Shown piece by piece: positions 15,875 through 24,790 of a stretch of 32,430 nucleotides of DNA (position 1 is the first letter of the stretch; each line of letters starts with the position of its first letter). The notes under the pieces were generated by a model. The model was not told the DNA's origin, ran no database searches, and saw only the letters and a program-made list of their open reading frames with translations. A program made the translations under genes and the position numbers. Location: NCBI GenBank assembly GCA_030652755.1, contig JAUSPV010000074.1:1-32430 (forward strand), read 5' to 3'. The stretch comes from Caulobacter sp. Its GTDB lineage: Bacteria > Pseudomonadota > Alphaproteobacteria > Caulobacterales > Caulobacteraceae.

Positions 15875-15903
15875 ACTCCCCCACGGTCAGACCGTGGGGG
15901 AGT
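15875..15903 (-). terminator. Rho-independent terminator of the FecR-like gene
   Basis: A perfect 13-bp stem (15875-15887 and 15891-15903) is closed by a 3-base loop. In the minus-strand direction the left arm ends in a TTTT tract, continuing TTTTCGTTTG. It lies 30 bases past the stop codon of the FecR-like gene at 15933, and is the clearest intrinsic terminator in the window. Confidence 0.9.
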
Positions 15904-15932
15904 CGAATTTTCGTCGAGGTGGATCGAAGAGC

Positions 15933-16379
15933 CTAGGGGCTGTTCGGGTCCGAATCGTCTTCAAGCGCAACGGCGGTGACGACGGCCGTCACAACACCGA
16001 AGCCGAGCCAAAGGTAGAGGTCGGTGTTGTCGCCGTACCCGTAGGCGCCGCGATCATCATCGTCCGCCCGGGTCGAAATCTTCACCAGATCGCTCGAGCC
16101 GCCCACGCAGGGCGAGGCCGCCGCGACGGTGGCCATTGAACGGGCGGAGATCGCCACGTTGCAGCCGTCGCCGTAGACGACGCGAGCGGAGCCGCTCGAC
16201 GCCACGACGCGATCGCCGGCGCGAAGGACCGCACCATTGGCGGCCGGCACGAAGCGGCCGTTCTGGCTGACCATGACCGAACCGGACACACCGCTGACGC
16301 GGGCGCCTTCGGCGGCGATGGCGGCTTGACCCGCGAGCAGCGCGCCGGCTGCAACAAACGCAGCAAAGCTACGGTACAT
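15933..16379 (-). CDS. Small exported FecR-domain-like protein
   Basis: Protein of 148 residues with an N-terminal signal peptide (basic start, hydrophobic core, cleavage likely after AAIA near residue 23). A compact beta-rich domain follows (about 26-80), containing VSGSVMVSQNGRFVPA and a LRAGDRVVASSGSARVVYGDGC segment, as in FecR periplasmic sensor domains. After an acidic, Gly/Tyr linker comes a hydrophobic segment (about 121-137) and an acidic tail, so it may be anchored by its C-terminus. Two Cys (in GDGC and ASPC) could form a disulfide. The ATG at 16379 has GGGGAG seven bases upstream and is preferred over the TTG at 16385. It has its own terminator and a candidate promoter. No sigma/anti-sigma pair is visible, so a sensing role is only a guess. 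Confidence 0.75.
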   Translation of the reverse strand: MYRSFAAFVAAGALLAGQAAIAAEGARVSGVSGSVMVSQNGRFVPAANGAVLRAGDRVVASSGSARVVYGDGCNVAISARSMATVAAASPCVGGSSDLVKISTRADDDDRGAYGYGDNTDLYLWLGFGVVTAVVTAVALEDDSDPNSP

Positions 16380-16448
16380 TCTCAAACTCCCCTCAAGGAT
16401 CTCCGCCTCGGAGCTCCGATTGATCGCTGTCTTCTTACCCCGTGCGAC

Positions 16449-16477
16449 CTAATACCGCAACCTGTAGTTCGCGGCAA
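16449..16477 (-). promoter_or_regulatory. Candidate promoter of the FecR-like gene
   Basis: On the minus strand TTGCCG (16472-16477) is separated by exactly 17 bases from TATTAG (16449-16454). Transcription would start near 16442 and give a leader of about 60 bases that includes a small CTCCG-CCT-CGGAG hairpin (about 16400-16412). Each hexamer matches the sigma-70 consensus at four of six positions, so the support is moderate. Confidence 0.35.
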
Positions 16478-16576
16478 AAGGGTGGTTCGAGGCGGTCCGA
16501 CCAATAAACATACAGAGCGTGCTCGCGGCGTTTGCGTTCCACGAAGGCCCATCCGATTCTCGATAACGCGCGATGG

Positions 16577-16618
16577 TGAACATTCCGTCTCGATTACCGG
16601 TGCGCGTGAGAATGTTCA
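16577..16618. repeat. 9-bp inverted repeat at the end of rfbA
   Basis: TGAACATTC (16577-16585) and GAATGTTCA (16610-16618) are perfect inverted copies separated by 24 bases, with centres 33 bases apart. The right arm covers the rfbA stop codon. No T run follows on the minus strand, so it does not look like a standard terminator. It could be an RNA hairpin or a paired protein-binding site. Confidence 0.45.
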
Positions 16619-17500
16619 TCCCGCGCCTTCGCGGTCGCCAGCCGCCAGCCGCCGAAGGTAGTCCGCGTAAGCGCTTTTCGAACCCGCGGCGAGGCGCACC
16701 AGCTGTTCGGAGTCGATCCACCCCTTCGATAGGGCGATCTCCTCGATACAGCCCACCCGAAGGCCCTGCCGCTGCTCGATCGTGCGCACGAATTCCCCCG
16801 CCTGGATAAGGGATTCGTGGGTGCCGGTGTCGAGCCAGGCGAAGCCGCGCCCCAACACCTCCAGGTTGAGCTCGCCCGCCTCGAGATAGAGCCGGTTCAG
16901 ATCGGTGATCTCCAGTTCGCCCCGGTGCGAGGGTTTCATGCCCCGCGCCAGCTCGCTGGCGCGGCCATCATAGAAATAGAGGCCGGTGATGGCGAGGTTC
17001 GACCGCGGGTGTGCGGGTTTTTCCTCGACGCTGGTCACTTTTCCGGCCTCATCCACCGTGGCGATGCCATAGCGCTCGGGATCGGCGACACGATAGCCGA
17101 ACACTGTGGCGCCCCCGACACGGGCGGACGCGGAAGCGAGCTGGCCGCTGAATCCGGCGCCGTAGAAGATATTGTCGCCCAGGATCAGGGCGCTCGGCCC
17201 ACCCTCCAGGAAATCCTCCCCGAGGATGAAGGCCTGGGCCAGGCCGTCGGGGCTGGGCTGGATCACATACTCGAAGCGGACGCCGAGGGAGGAGCCGTCC
17301 CCCAGCAGCCGCTTGAAGCCCGCCTGGTCCTCCGGCGTGGTGATGATCAGGATTTCGCGGATGCCGGCCAGCATCAGAACCGACAGCGGATAATAGATCA
17401 TCGGCTTGTCGTAGACCGGCAGCAGCTGCTTGGAGACCGCAAGGGTCAGCGGATGCAGGCGCGTGCCCGCCCCTCCGGCCAGGATGATGCCACGTCTCAT
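16616..17500 (-). CDS. rfbA: Glucose-1-phosphate thymidylyltransferase
   Basis: Makes dTDP-glucose from glucose 1-phosphate and dTTP, step one of dTDP-L-rhamnose synthesis, in the cytoplasm. The nucleotide-binding signature [11 protein letters not shown] (9-19), the [18 protein letters not shown] stretch (23-40) and the metal-binding GDN (108-110) are all present, and the length of 294 residues is exactly typical. It is the last gene of the rhamnose operon, with its ATG overlapping the rfbD stop by 4 bases. The C-terminal 50 residues ([18 protein letters not shown] and so on) match the RmlA allosteric region. Feedback inhibition by dTDP-rhamnose is known for the family. Confidence 0.96.
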   Translation of the reverse strand: MRRGIILAGGAGTRLHPLTLAVSKQLLPVYDKPMIYYPLSVLMLAGIREILIITTPEDQAGFKRLLGDGSSLGVRFEYVIQPSPDGLAQAFILGEDFLEGGPSALILGDNIFYGAGFSGQLASASARVGGATVFGYRVADPERYGIATVDEAGKVTSVEEKPAHPRSNLAITGLYFYDGRASELARGMKPSHRGELEITDLNRLYLEAGELNLEVLGRGFAWLDTGTHESLIQAGEFVRTIEQRQGLRVGCIEEIALSKGWIDSEQLVRLAAGSKSAYADYLRRLAAGDREGAG

Positions 17501-18384
17501 GCCTCAGGTTCTCCAGCCCGGTCCGCCAACGCGCGGACGGTTTCGGCGAGGCCGTCGCGCCAGGCGCGGGGCCGAATTCCGAGTAGCGTCTCGACCCGCC
17601 CGCAATCCAGCACCGAATTTGCCGGCCGCGCCGTGAGGGTAGGATACTCGCGAGTCGTGACGGGCGTGATCACCGGGGCAGGGCCACCGGCGGCTTTGAA
17701 CACCGCCTCGGCGAACCGGCGCCAGGTCGTGGCCCCGTCGCCGGCGAAATGCAGCAAGCCGCGAACAGGCCCGTCGGGTTCCTCGACCATGCGACGGGCG
17801 GCGACGAGCAGCGCCTCGGCCAGGTCGCCGGCGGCGGTCGGCCGCCCGTACTGGTCGTCGACGACGCGCAGTTCGGGCCGGCCGGCCAGTGACAGCACCG
17901 TCTTCACGAAGTTGCGACCGTGGGGCGAAAACACCCAGGACGTCCGCACGATCAGGGTCTGGCCGCCCGCCTCCGCCACCGCCCGCTCGCCGGCCAGCTT
18001 GCTGCGGCCGTAGGCGCCGATCGGCCCGACCGGATCAGCCTCCCGCCAAGGCGTGGTTCCGGAGCCGTCGAAGACATAGTCGGTGGACACATGGATCAGC
18101 GGCAGGCCGCGCGCCGCGCAGGCCCTGGCCATGGCCCCCGGCGCGGCGGCGTTGACGGCATGGGCGATCTCTTCCTCCGCCTCGGCCTGGTCGACGGCGG
18201 TGTAGGCGGCCGCGTTGATGACGATATCGACGTCCACTTGCTCGACCACGGCGGCCACGGCCCCTGCGTCGGTCAGGTCCGCCATGGCCCTGTCGACAGG
18301 GAGGAGCGTCACGCCGTGGCGCGCGGCGCGATCCACGATCTCGCGGCCGAGCTGGCCGGAGGGACCAAAGAGCAGGGCGCGCAT
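17497..18384 (-). CDS. rfbD: dTDP-4-dehydrorhamnose reductase
   Basis: Short-chain dehydrogenase/reductase that carries out the last step to dTDP-L-rhamnose using NAD(P)H. Visible features are the Rossmann glycine motif GPSGQLG (7-13), [12 protein letters not shown] (57-68), STDYVFDG (100-107) and the catalytic YGRSK (Y125, K129). At 295 residues it has normal length. The ATG at 18384 lies one base after the stop of rfbB, and the stop overlaps rfbA by 4 bases. A longer open frame to 18597 is shadow coding inside rfbB. Confidence 0.95.
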   Translation of the reverse strand: MRALLFGPSGQLGREIVDRAARHGVTLLPVDRAMADLTDAGAVAAVVEQVDVDIVINAAAYTAVDQAEAEEEIAHAVNAAAPGAMARACAARGLPLIHVSTDYVFDGSGTTPWREADPVGPIGAYGRSKLAGERAVAEAGGQTLIVRTSWVFSPHGRNFVKTVLSLAGRPELRVVDDQYGRPTAAGDLAEALLVAARRMVEEPDGPVRGLLHFAGDGATTWRRFAEAVFKAAGGPAPVITPVTTREYPTLTARPANSVLDCGRVETLLGIRPRAWRDGLAETVRALADRAGEPEA

Positions 18385-18385
18385 G

Positions 18386-19444
18386 TCAGGTCCCGGCGAC
18401 GGCCAGGCCCAGCCTCTCGCTGGCTCCGGCGCCGGACTTTCGCAGCGGCGCCCACCAGGACTCGCTCTCAAGGTACCATCGCACGGTCGCCTCAAGACCC
18501 TCGTCCAGGGACTTGCCCGGACTCCAGCCCAGCTCGCCGCGGATACGCGAGATGTCGATGGCGTAGCGGCTGTCGTGACCCGGCCGGTCGGCGACAAAGG
18601 TGATCAGCCGGTCGTGCGGCGCGCCGGCGGGCCGCAAACGGTCCATGATCGCGCAGAGCCTGCGGACCAGATCGAGATTGGACAGTTCGGCCTCGCCGCC
18701 GATGCAATAGGTCTCGCCGCGCCGGCCCCTGGCGAGCACAAGCAACAGCGCCTCGGCGTGATCCTCGACATGCAGCCAGTCGCGGACGTTGGCGCCCTTG
18801 CCGTAGACCGGGATCGGCCGGCCCTCGAGCGCGGCCAGCACCACCACGGGAATCAGCTTCTCGGGAAACTGCCGCGGGCCGTAGTTGTTCGAGCAGTTGG
18901 TCAGCACATAGGGAATGCCGAAGGTGCGCCCCCAGGCCTGGACCAGCAGGTCCGACGCCGCCTTGGAGGCCGAATAGGGCGAGCTGGGCGCATAGGGGGT
19001 GGTTTCGTCGAAGGCGCCGGTCTCGCCCAGTTCGCCGAACACCTCGTCGGTCGAGACATGGTGGAAGACGAAGGCCGCCGCGGCCTCCGGCGACAGGGTG
19101 GCGCGGTAGGCGCGCGCCGCTTCCAGCAGCACGGCGGTGCCCATGACATTGGTCTGGACGAACACCGTGGGACCGTCGATCGAGCGGTCCACGTGCGATT
19201 CCGCCGCCAGATGCATCACCGCGTCCGGCTGGTGACGGTCGAAGACCTCCGTCAGCGCCGCCCTGTCGCAGATATCGACCTTCTCGAAGGCGTAGCCGGG
19301 GTGGGCCGCCACCTCGGTCAGATTGGCCAGGTTGCCGGAGTAGGTCAGTTTGTCGACGACGACGACCTCGTGGCCGTCCGCCAGCGCGGCGCGCACCACG
19401 GCCGACCCGATGAATCCTGCGCCTCCGGTGACCAGCAGCTTCAC
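18386..19444 (-). CDS. rfbB: dTDP-glucose 4,6-dehydratase
   Basis: NAD-dependent extended SDR that converts dTDP-glucose to dTDP-4-keto-6-deoxyglucose. The sequence shows TGGAGFIG (6-13), the [12 protein letters not shown] stretch (78-89), the STDEVFG active-site segment with D133 and E134, and the YSASK catalytic pair (Y157, K161). Its 352 residues match the family. The start overlaps the stop of rfbC by 4 bases. This product also feeds other 6-deoxy sugars, but with rfbC and rfbD adjacent the rhamnose route is the natural reading. Confidence 0.96.
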   Translation of the reverse strand: MKLLVTGGAGFIGSAVVRAALADGHEVVVVDKLTYSGNLANLTEVAAHPGYAFEKVDICDRAALTEVFDRHQPDAVMHLAAESHVDRSIDGPTVFVQTNVMGTAVLLEAARAYRATLSPEAAAAFVFHHVSTDEVFGELGETGAFDETTPYAPSSPYSASKAASDLLVQAWGRTFGIPYVLTNCSNNYGPRQFPEKLIPVVVLAALEGRPIPVYGKGANVRDWLHVEDHAEALLLVLARGRRGETYCIGGEAELSNLDLVRRLCAIMDRLRPAGAPHDRLITFVADRPGHDSRYAIDISRIRGELGWSPGKSLDEGLEATVRWYLESESWWAPLRKSGAGASERLGLAVAGT

Positions 19445-20016
19445 GCGAACTCTCCAGAGACATATTCAAAGCCGAAATCGGATCCGGCGAAGGCCGGGGC
19501 GGCGGCGTCCTTGGGCGACAGGCGGGCCGGACCCGGCGATGGCCAGTCGATGGCCAGGTCGGGATCGTCCCAGCGCACGCAGCCGTCGGCGGCGGCGTTA
19601 TAGAAGGCATTGACCTTGTAGGACACCAGGGTGTCCGGCTCGAGGGTCATGAAGCCGTGCAGGAACCCCTCGGGCACGAAGATCTGCAAGCCGTTCTCCG
19701 CAGACAGCTCGGCGGCGACATGGCGACCGAAGGTGGGCGAGCCGCGCCGGGCGTCGACCGCCACGTCGAGGATCCGGCCATGAGACACGCCGACCAGCTT
19801 GGCCTGGGCCGAAGGCGGACGCTGGAAATGCAGGCCTCGTACGGTGCCGACCGCGTGCGACAGCGACTGGTTGTCCTGCAAGAAGGCGATCTCAACCCCC
19901 GTTGCGTCGGCGAACCGCCGGGCGTTGAAGGACTCGACGAAGTAGCCGCGGTCATCGGCGAAGCGCTGGGGGCGGAGCAGCAGAATCTCGGGAATATCCA
20001 GACGCTCGACTTCCAT
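19441..20016 (-). CDS. rfbC: dTDP-4-dehydrorhamnose 3,5-epimerase
   Basis: Cupin-fold epimerase acting between the rfbB and rfbD products. Features seen are [11 protein letters not shown] (21-31), the catalytic His in RGLHFQ (H63), [10 protein letters not shown] (113-122) and the active-site Tyr region VSYKV (Y133). The length, 191 residues, is standard. The start at 20016 is chosen because [10 protein letters not shown] is the normal N-terminus; a huge upstream extension of the same frame is antisense to the divergent glycosyltransferase. It is the first gene of the operon rfbC-rfbB-rfbD-rfbA, so the promoter should lie in 20017-20214. Confidence 0.95.
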   Translation of the reverse strand: MEVERLDIPEILLLRPQRFADDRGYFVESFNARRFADATGVEIAFLQDNQSLSHAVGTVRGLHFQRPPSAQAKLVGVSHGRILDVAVDARRGSPTFGRHVAAELSAENGLQIFVPEGFLHGFMTLEPDTLVSYKVNAFYNAAADGCVRWDDPDLAIDWPSPGPARLSPKDAAAPAFAGSDFGFEYVSGEFA

Positions 20017-20214
20017 GGGCCCTCGACGCTTGCTCCGGACGCTCCGGTCGATTGTCGTCGGGCGCCGGCGGCCAAAATGGAGCAAGCGGTGGCCGCCCGC
20101 CAACAGAATTTGCCGGTTCGCGCGGCGCGGCCGTGGCCTGCCCGGCCGTGATCGTCTAGACCTCGCCTGTGACATCCGGAGCGGGGGGCGACCCCGCGCT
20201 CGCCAGGACGGGGT

Positions 20215-21342
20215 TTGACGTTGGCCGACGAGCGTGATGACCGCCCTTGCGTCGCCTTCTGCGCCAACAAGCTGTTCTATCTCGCCAATTTCCGGCGCGG
20301 GACAATCGAGCGATTCCTGGCCGACGGTGTTCGCGTGGTCTGCCTGGGCCAGGGCGGCGCCGGCGCGGAAACGCTGAAGGCAATGGGCTGCGAGGTGGTC
20401 CCGCTCGACTGGAAACTGCGCAGCCTCGACCCGGCGCACGAGCTGGCCGTGGTCAGCCGGATAAGCGCCGTGTTGCGCCGCGTCCGGCCCAGCGTGGTCT
20501 TCTCGTTCACCTTCAAGGCCAACTTCGCGGTCAGCCTGGCCTGCCTGCCGCTCGGCATCCCCTATGTGACCAATGTCTCGGGCCTGGGGACCGCGTTCCT
20601 GAGCAGCCATCCGGCCCACCGCGTCGTCCGCCGGCTGTACGGCTTCGCCAACGGCCGCGCCCACGCCACCTTCTTCCAGAACCCCAGCGACCTGGAGCAT
20701 TTCCAGCGCATCCGGCTGTCGACCGGCCGCCGCACCGCCGTGCTGCCGGGCTCGGGGGTCAATACCGGGCATTTCGCCTTCGACCCGCTGAACCGGCCGG
20801 TGCGCTCGTTCGTGATGGTCGCCCGGCTGATCGCCGAGAAGGGCGTGGTCGAGTACCTTGAGGCGGCGCGTCAGGCGCGCGCCACGCGGCCCGACCTGCG
20901 CTTCCGCCTCGTCGGCCCGGCGGAAACCGACGGGCCGGGCCGGGTGCCGCTGGAACAGGTCGAAAGCTACGGCGGCGACGTCGAGTACCTGGGCGAGCTG
21001 GCCGACGTGCGGCCCGTACTGCGCGAGGCCGAATGTCTGGTCCTGCCGAGCTATCGCGAAGGCATGCCGCGCACGGTGCTGGAGGCGGCCAGCATGGGGC
21101 GGGTGTCGCTGGTCAGCGATGTCGAAGGCTGCCGCCACGCCATCGAGCCCGGCGTGACCGGCTTCCTGTTCGAGGCGCGGTCGGCTGCCTCACTGGCGCA
21201 GGCGGTGATCTCGCTGGCCGAGAAAGACGCGGCCGAGGTCGCGGCCATGTCCCGCGCGGCCAGCCGGATCGCCGAGGAACGGTTCTCCGAACGCCTGTGC
21301 ATCGAACCCTATCTCGACCTGTTTGAGGACTTACGTCGATGA
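20215..21342 (+). CDS. Glycosyltransferase, GT4 family (CapM/PglA-like)
   Basis: Cytoplasmic GT-B enzyme of 375 residues. The opening segment CVAFCANKLFYLANFRRG resembles the start of CapM/PglA-type enzymes that act on undecaprenyl-diphosphate sugars. FTFKANFAVSLA and PYVTNVSGLGTAF are also typical of this group. The C-terminal half has VMVARLIAEKGVVEYLEAA, and LPSYREGMPRTVLEAASMG holds the EX7E donor motif. The TTG at 20215 is chosen because AGGA lies six bases upstream; a second TTG at 20221 is possible. It diverges from rfbC over 198 bases and overlaps the acyltransferase gene by 4 bases. An N-acetylhexosamine donor would fit the subgroup but is not shown. Confidence 0.87.
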   Translation: MTLADERDDRPCVAFCANKLFYLANFRRGTIERFLADGVRVVCLGQGGAGAETLKAMGCEVVPLDWKLRSLDPAHELAVVSRISAVLRRVRPSVVFSFTFKANFAVSLACLPLGIPYVTNVSGLGTAFLSSHPAHRVVRRLYGFANGRAHATFFQNPSDLEHFQRIRLSTGRRTAVLPGSGVNTGHFAFDPLNRPVRSFVMVARLIAEKGVVEYLEAARQARATRPDLRFRLVGPAETDGPGRVPLEQVESYGGDVEYLGELADVRPVLREAECLVLPSYREGMPRTVLEAASMGRVSLVSDVEGCRHAIEPGVTGFLFEARSAASLAQAVISLAEKDAAEVAAMSRAASRIAEERFSERLCIEPYLDLFEDLRR

Positions 21343-21992
21343 TCGCCAGGAACCCCGGAAGATCTGGCGTCCTCAGCGCCCTGGTCAGGAAACTGCTGAC
21401 AACCGCCGGGCAAATCGCCGCGCGGCTGCGTCGTGCCTCCATCAGGCTCAGCTACCCCGAGATCGAATTTGGACGCGATGTCGCCATCGGACGGGGCGCG
21501 ACGTTGAAGGCGACGGACGGCGGACGGATCCATCTGGGAGACAGGGTCGCCATCGGTCAGGGAGCGACGATCGTCGCCAAGCACGGGACCATCCTGATCG
21601 GAGCAGACAGCTACATCGGCTCCGGTGTCGTCATTGTCTGCCGCCAAAGCATTGAAATCGGACCTGACGCCCTGATCGCCGAGCAGGTGATAATCCGCGA
21701 TCAGGATCACGCCTTCGCTGCGCTCGACCGTCCCATTCGCGAGCAGGGATTCGAGGTCGCGCCGGTCAGTATCGGCCCGGACGTCTGGCTCGGCGCGGGA
21801 ACCGCCGTGCTGAAAGGCGTGTCCATAGGCGCCGGAGCGGTCACGGGCGCCGGCAGCGTGGTGACCCGCGATGTGCCCGATCTTGCCGTCGTGGCGGGTG
21901 TGCCGGCCAGGGTGCTGAGTTACCGCGGGACGGCCGGCTCAAGCGAACCGCCATCGGCGCCGCCCGCGCCCGAGCGTCGCCCTTTGGGCTGA
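21339..21992 (+). CDS. Hexapeptide-repeat acyltransferase (WbbJ/LbH type)
   Basis: Protein of 217 residues with left-handed beta-helix hexapeptide repeats between about 44 and 190, for example IEFGRDVAIGRGATL, IHLGDRVAIGQGATI and VSIGPDVWLGAGTAVLKGVSIG. The loop residue His in RDQDHAF (about 120-126) is the expected catalytic base. Such enzymes use acetyl-CoA or similar to O-acetylate a sugar. A short basic helix precedes the helix domain and a Pro-rich tail follows it. The ATG overlaps the stop of the GT4 gene by 4 bases, so the pair may modify and transfer the same sugar. The exact acyl group is unknown. Confidence 0.88.
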   Translation: MIARNPGRSGVLSALVRKLLTTAGQIAARLRRASIRLSYPEIEFGRDVAIGRGATLKATDGGRIHLGDRVAIGQGATIVAKHGTILIGADSYIGSGVVIVCRQSIEIGPDALIAEQVIIRDQDHAFAALDRPIREQGFEVAPVSIGPDVWLGAGTAVLKGVSIGAGAVTGAGSVVTRDVPDLAVVAGVPARVLSYRGTAGSSEPPSAPPAPERRPLG

Positions 21993-22059
21993 TCAACAAT
22001 AACTGCTAACGACAACTTGGTGTCGGGTCGGCGGTGGCCTGACCGACAAGGGAATCCAG

Positions 22060-22983
22060 ATGGCCCAATCGGTAAGCTTCCTGATGCGCCTGGTGAGGCT
22101 CGTGGGCATTCAGCCGTGGTTGCGCCTTGGACTCAGGCGGCGCCTGGTGAGAGCGCTGTTCCCGGAAGGCACGGTGTCGGAGAGGCAGTTCTCGACCAGC
22201 TTTCGCGGCTACCGCTACGATGGCTCCTTCTCGAGCAACATCGACTGGCAAGTGTTCTTCTTCGGGGGATACGAACTGGCCGAACTCGCCGTCATCGAGG
22301 ACGTGACGGCCGCCATTGACGGGTGCGTGTCGCTCGACGTCGGCGCCAATACCGGTCAGCACGCACTGGTGATGGCCAGGCACTCGGCGGCGGTTCATGC
22401 CTTCGAGCCGTTTCCATTGGTGCGGGACCTGGCGCTCGGCCACCTCCAGCGGAATAAGCTCAGCCATGTGACGATGCATCCTTTCGGCCTTGCGACCGAA
22501 GCCCGCACGGCGACATACCGCTTCAACTCCCGCTCCCGGAATCTCGGCACCGGGTCTTTCGTCGGAACCCACAACTCCTCGGCGGACACGGAAGTGAACC
22601 TGGAGATCCGCCGGGGCGACGACTGGTTCGCCGGCAGCGGCCTGCCCCGCGCGGATTTCGTGAAGATCGACGTCGAAGGCTTCGAGGCCGAGGTGGTCGC
22701 CGGGCTCCAGGCCACGCTCGCCGCCCATCAGCCCGTGATGATGGTCGAAATCACCCAGAGCGCCGTCGAGGGACTCGAGCGGCGCGGCGGACTGTCAGCC
22801 CTGCTGCCCTATCCGGTCCGCCTCTTCCGGGTGCTCAAGCCCCTGCCCAGGGCCGTGCTGTTCAGCGACGGCGGCTACCGGCTCCCGCCGATCACCGAGC
22901 CGAAGGCCGAGGCGGCCAGCTACAACCTGTTGATTGTTCCGGAGAGCCGGCTGCCGACCGTGGGCAAGCTCCTGCCGGGCTGA
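22060..22983 (+). CDS. FkbM family methyltransferase
   Basis: SAM-dependent methyltransferase of 307 residues. The SAM-binding motif SLDVGANTGQHAL lies near residues 90-102, the acidic strand-2 end in AVHAFEPFP near 111-119, and the FkbM-specific FVKIDVEGFEAEVVAG near 206-221. About 85 residues precede the catalytic domain, including a basic helix (RLVRLVGIQPWLRLGLRRR) that could lie on the membrane. FkbM enzymes O-methylate polyketides and also sugars in polysaccharide loci, so capping or decoration of the glycan is likely. AAGGGA lies seven bases before the ATG. It is convergent with the GT2 gene, with only 23 bases between stops. Confidence 0.9.
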   Translation: MAQSVSFLMRLVRLVGIQPWLRLGLRRRLVRALFPEGTVSERQFSTSFRGYRYDGSFSSNIDWQVFFFGGYELAELAVIEDVTAAIDGCVSLDVGANTGQHALVMARHSAAVHAFEPFPLVRDLALGHLQRNKLSHVTMHPFGLATEARTATYRFNSRSRNLGTGSFVGTHNSSADTEVNLEIRRGDDWFAGSGLPRADFVKIDVEGFEAEVVAGLQATLAAHQPVMMVEITQSAVEGLERRGGLSALLPYPVRLFRVLKPLPRAVLFSDGGYRLPPITEPKAEAASYNLLIVPESRLPTVGKLLPG

Positions 22984-23006
22984 CGCGAATCCGGAGCGGG
23001 CGCGCC

Positions 23007-23837
23007 CTATGGGCGGGTCGGCCGGACGCGCCTCCACGCCAGCGCCAGCAGGCGAACGGGAAAGCGAGCCAGCTGACCGGCGAACACTGTCCAGGCGACG
23101 GCCGAGGTCGGACGATTGATGACGTAGGTCAGCGGCTTGGAGACGTAGTTCCAGCAACTGATGAAGTCAGGCGCGATACCCCGGGGGCGCAGGGTCAGGC
23201 CGGCGTCGTGATACTCGACGATCTTGGTCACCCGGTCGCTGGCATAGAAACCGCCGCTTCGAGCCAGTTTCGCCAGCATGGTCCATTCGCGTTGGTTTCG
23301 ACCGGTCTTCGCCATGCGGATCGATCCCAGGCGCCGGGTGGACACGACATGTGTCACGTCGTTGGCGAAGCGGCGCCGCAGCTGCATGTCGTCGAACCAG
23401 TCGTAGAGTCCGTCCGGCGGGAAGCCCCGATCCTCCGGCGCTGTTTCGCCGACGAAGGCGCAGCGACTGATGTACCAGCCCACCTCGCGGTGCTTCGTCC
23501 AGATGTCCTTCACATAGTCGAAGAAGGTATCGGCGGCGTAGTCGTCGTCATCGATGAAGGCGATCAGGTCCGCCCCATTGGCGACCGCGACATCGATCGC
23601 GCGATTTCGACTGATCAGCGGGCCCTGGTTGCGCGCGTTGCGCAGGAAGATGAACCTGGGGTCCGCGTCCGTGAGGTCGCTGTAGTCAGGTTGTGTCGGC
23701 GAGCAGTCGTCGACCACGACGTGGATCCAGTCCAGCTCCTCGGTCTGATCCACGAGGGAGCGATACAGCCGCCGGACCCCGGCCTCGCGATTGTAGCTTG
23801 GCGTAATGACAGCCAGCCGTGGTCGCGCCTGGGTCAC
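23007..23837 (-). CDS. Glycosyltransferase family 2
   Basis: GT-A fold glycosyltransferase of 276 residues. The N-terminal VITPSYNREAGVRRL and VVVDDCSP segments bind the nucleotide, and the metal-binding run FIDDDDY (D96 to D99) is the extended DXD motif. QREWTMLAKLARSGGF (about 183-198) resembles the acceptor-side region. The C-terminus contains no clear membrane segment but is hydrophobic and basic, and may be peripheral. The start is GTG at 23837 and overlaps the stop of the preceding GT2 by 4 bases (GTGA). It is the last gene of the minus-strand series that begins with the flippase. Confidence 0.87.
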   Translation of the reverse strand: MTQARPRLAVITPSYNREAGVRRLYRSLVDQTEELDWIHVVVDDCSPTQPDYSDLTDADPRFIFLRNARNQGPLISRNRAIDVAVANGADLIAFIDDDDYAADTFFDYVKDIWTKHREVGWYISRCAFVGETAPEDRGFPPDGLYDWFDDMQLRRRFANDVTHVVSTRRLGSIRMAKTGRNQREWTMLAKLARSGGFYASDRVTKIVEYHDAGLTLRPRGIAPDFISCWNYVSKPLTYVINRPTSAVAWTVFAGQLARFPVRLLALAWRRVRPTRP

Positions 23838-24790
23838 AGCAGAAGATCCCTTACGAAGCTCCGCAAGCCGTCGAAGTGACGATAATGCCCCGACGCCAGC
23901 ATGGCCAGGGGAGCAAGGCGTCCGCGCCGGCCCGAGAGGAGCTGGAGGCGGGCGCCAACGGCCGCCGCCTCGTGGGCGAGATCATCCCGCGCCTGCTTCA
24001 GCCGCGCCGGCGCCCAGCCGCGATGGTTCGCCTGCTCCAGACGGCTCCCCGCTTCTTCCAGCAGGCGGAGCCGTCGCTCAAGGCTGGCTTGGCGCTCAGC
24101 GCGACTGCCCTTGGGGGTCGCCTGGGCCAGCGGCGCCCAGCGGTCTGGTTCATCGCTGCTGTTGAAGACCGACGAGGTCGTCGCGCCGCTGTGGCGCCGA
24201 TAGAGCTGGAGGACGTCGGGGACCACCTGCCGCCGGCCCAGTCGGGTAGCCAGAAAGTGAAGCCAGTCGTCGTGGGCCATGCCCGCCGGAAGATCTCCAA
24301 GCAGCGGCACGAAAGCCGCGCCGAAGGCCGTACAGCAGCCGTGCACGAAGCTTGCGTCCTTACGCCCGTGGCGGCGAATCTGCTCCAGGGTCGTACGCCC
24401 CGAGCGCACCATCGACGCGTCGGCGATCTCCTGATTGTTGATCGTCAACAGCGGCTCTTCCGCCGCTTCATGCACCGCGGCCACCGTGGCGACCTTGTCG
24501 TCCAGCCAGACATCGTCCTGGTCACTGAGGAAGATCAGGTCCCCCGTGCAGCGCCTGATCGCGCCCAGGAAGTTTCTCGCGTAGCCAAGGTTGACCTCGT
24601 TGCGGTGGATCACGACCTCGAAGGGCGCCTCGGCCGCGAACGCCGTGACGATCGCGATCGTGTCGTCGGTCGACCCGTCGTCGCAGATCACGAGCTGGTC
24701 CGGCGGTCGGGTCTGCGACCCGAAGCTCCGCAACTGCGCTCCGATGTGTCGGCCGCCGTTATAGGAAGCCATGGCGATCGAGATCTTCAC
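23834..24790 (-). CDS. Glycosyltransferase family 2, rhamnosyltransferase-like
   Basis: GT-A fold enzyme of 318 residues. It starts MKISIAMASYNGGRHIGAQL and has VICDDGSTDDT (34-44). The DXD region reads SDQDDVW (89-95), a form common in GT2 enzymes annotated as rhamnosyltransferases, and is followed by AGMAHDDWLHFLA, the matching acceptor-side motif. A Leu/Arg/Glu-rich helical tail (about 235-300) closes the protein. Since dTDP-rhamnose is made by the rfb operon nearby, this is the best candidate for adding rhamnose. It overlaps both neighbours by 4 bases. Confidence 0.88.
   Translation of the reverse strand: MKISIAMASYNGGRHIGAQLRSFGSQTRPPDQLVICDDGSTDDTIAIVTAFAAEAPFEVVIHRNEVNLGYARNFLGAIRRCTGDLIFLSDQDDVWLDDKVATVAAVHEAAEEPLLTINNQEIADASMVRSGRTTLEQIRRHGRKDASFVHGCCTAFGAAFVPLLGDLPAGMAHDDWLHFLATRLGRRQVVPDVLQLYRRHSGATTSSVFNSSDEPDRWAPLAQATPKGSRAERQASLERRLRLLEEAGSRLEQANHRGWAPARLKQARDDLAHEAAAVGARLQLLSGRRGRLAPLAMLASGHYRHFDGLRSFVRDLLL

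Noticed and set aside
19441-21138. Extension of the rfbC frame to 565 codons
   Set aside because: The epimerase starts at 20016 with a canonical N-terminus; the rest runs antisense through the divergent GT4 gene.
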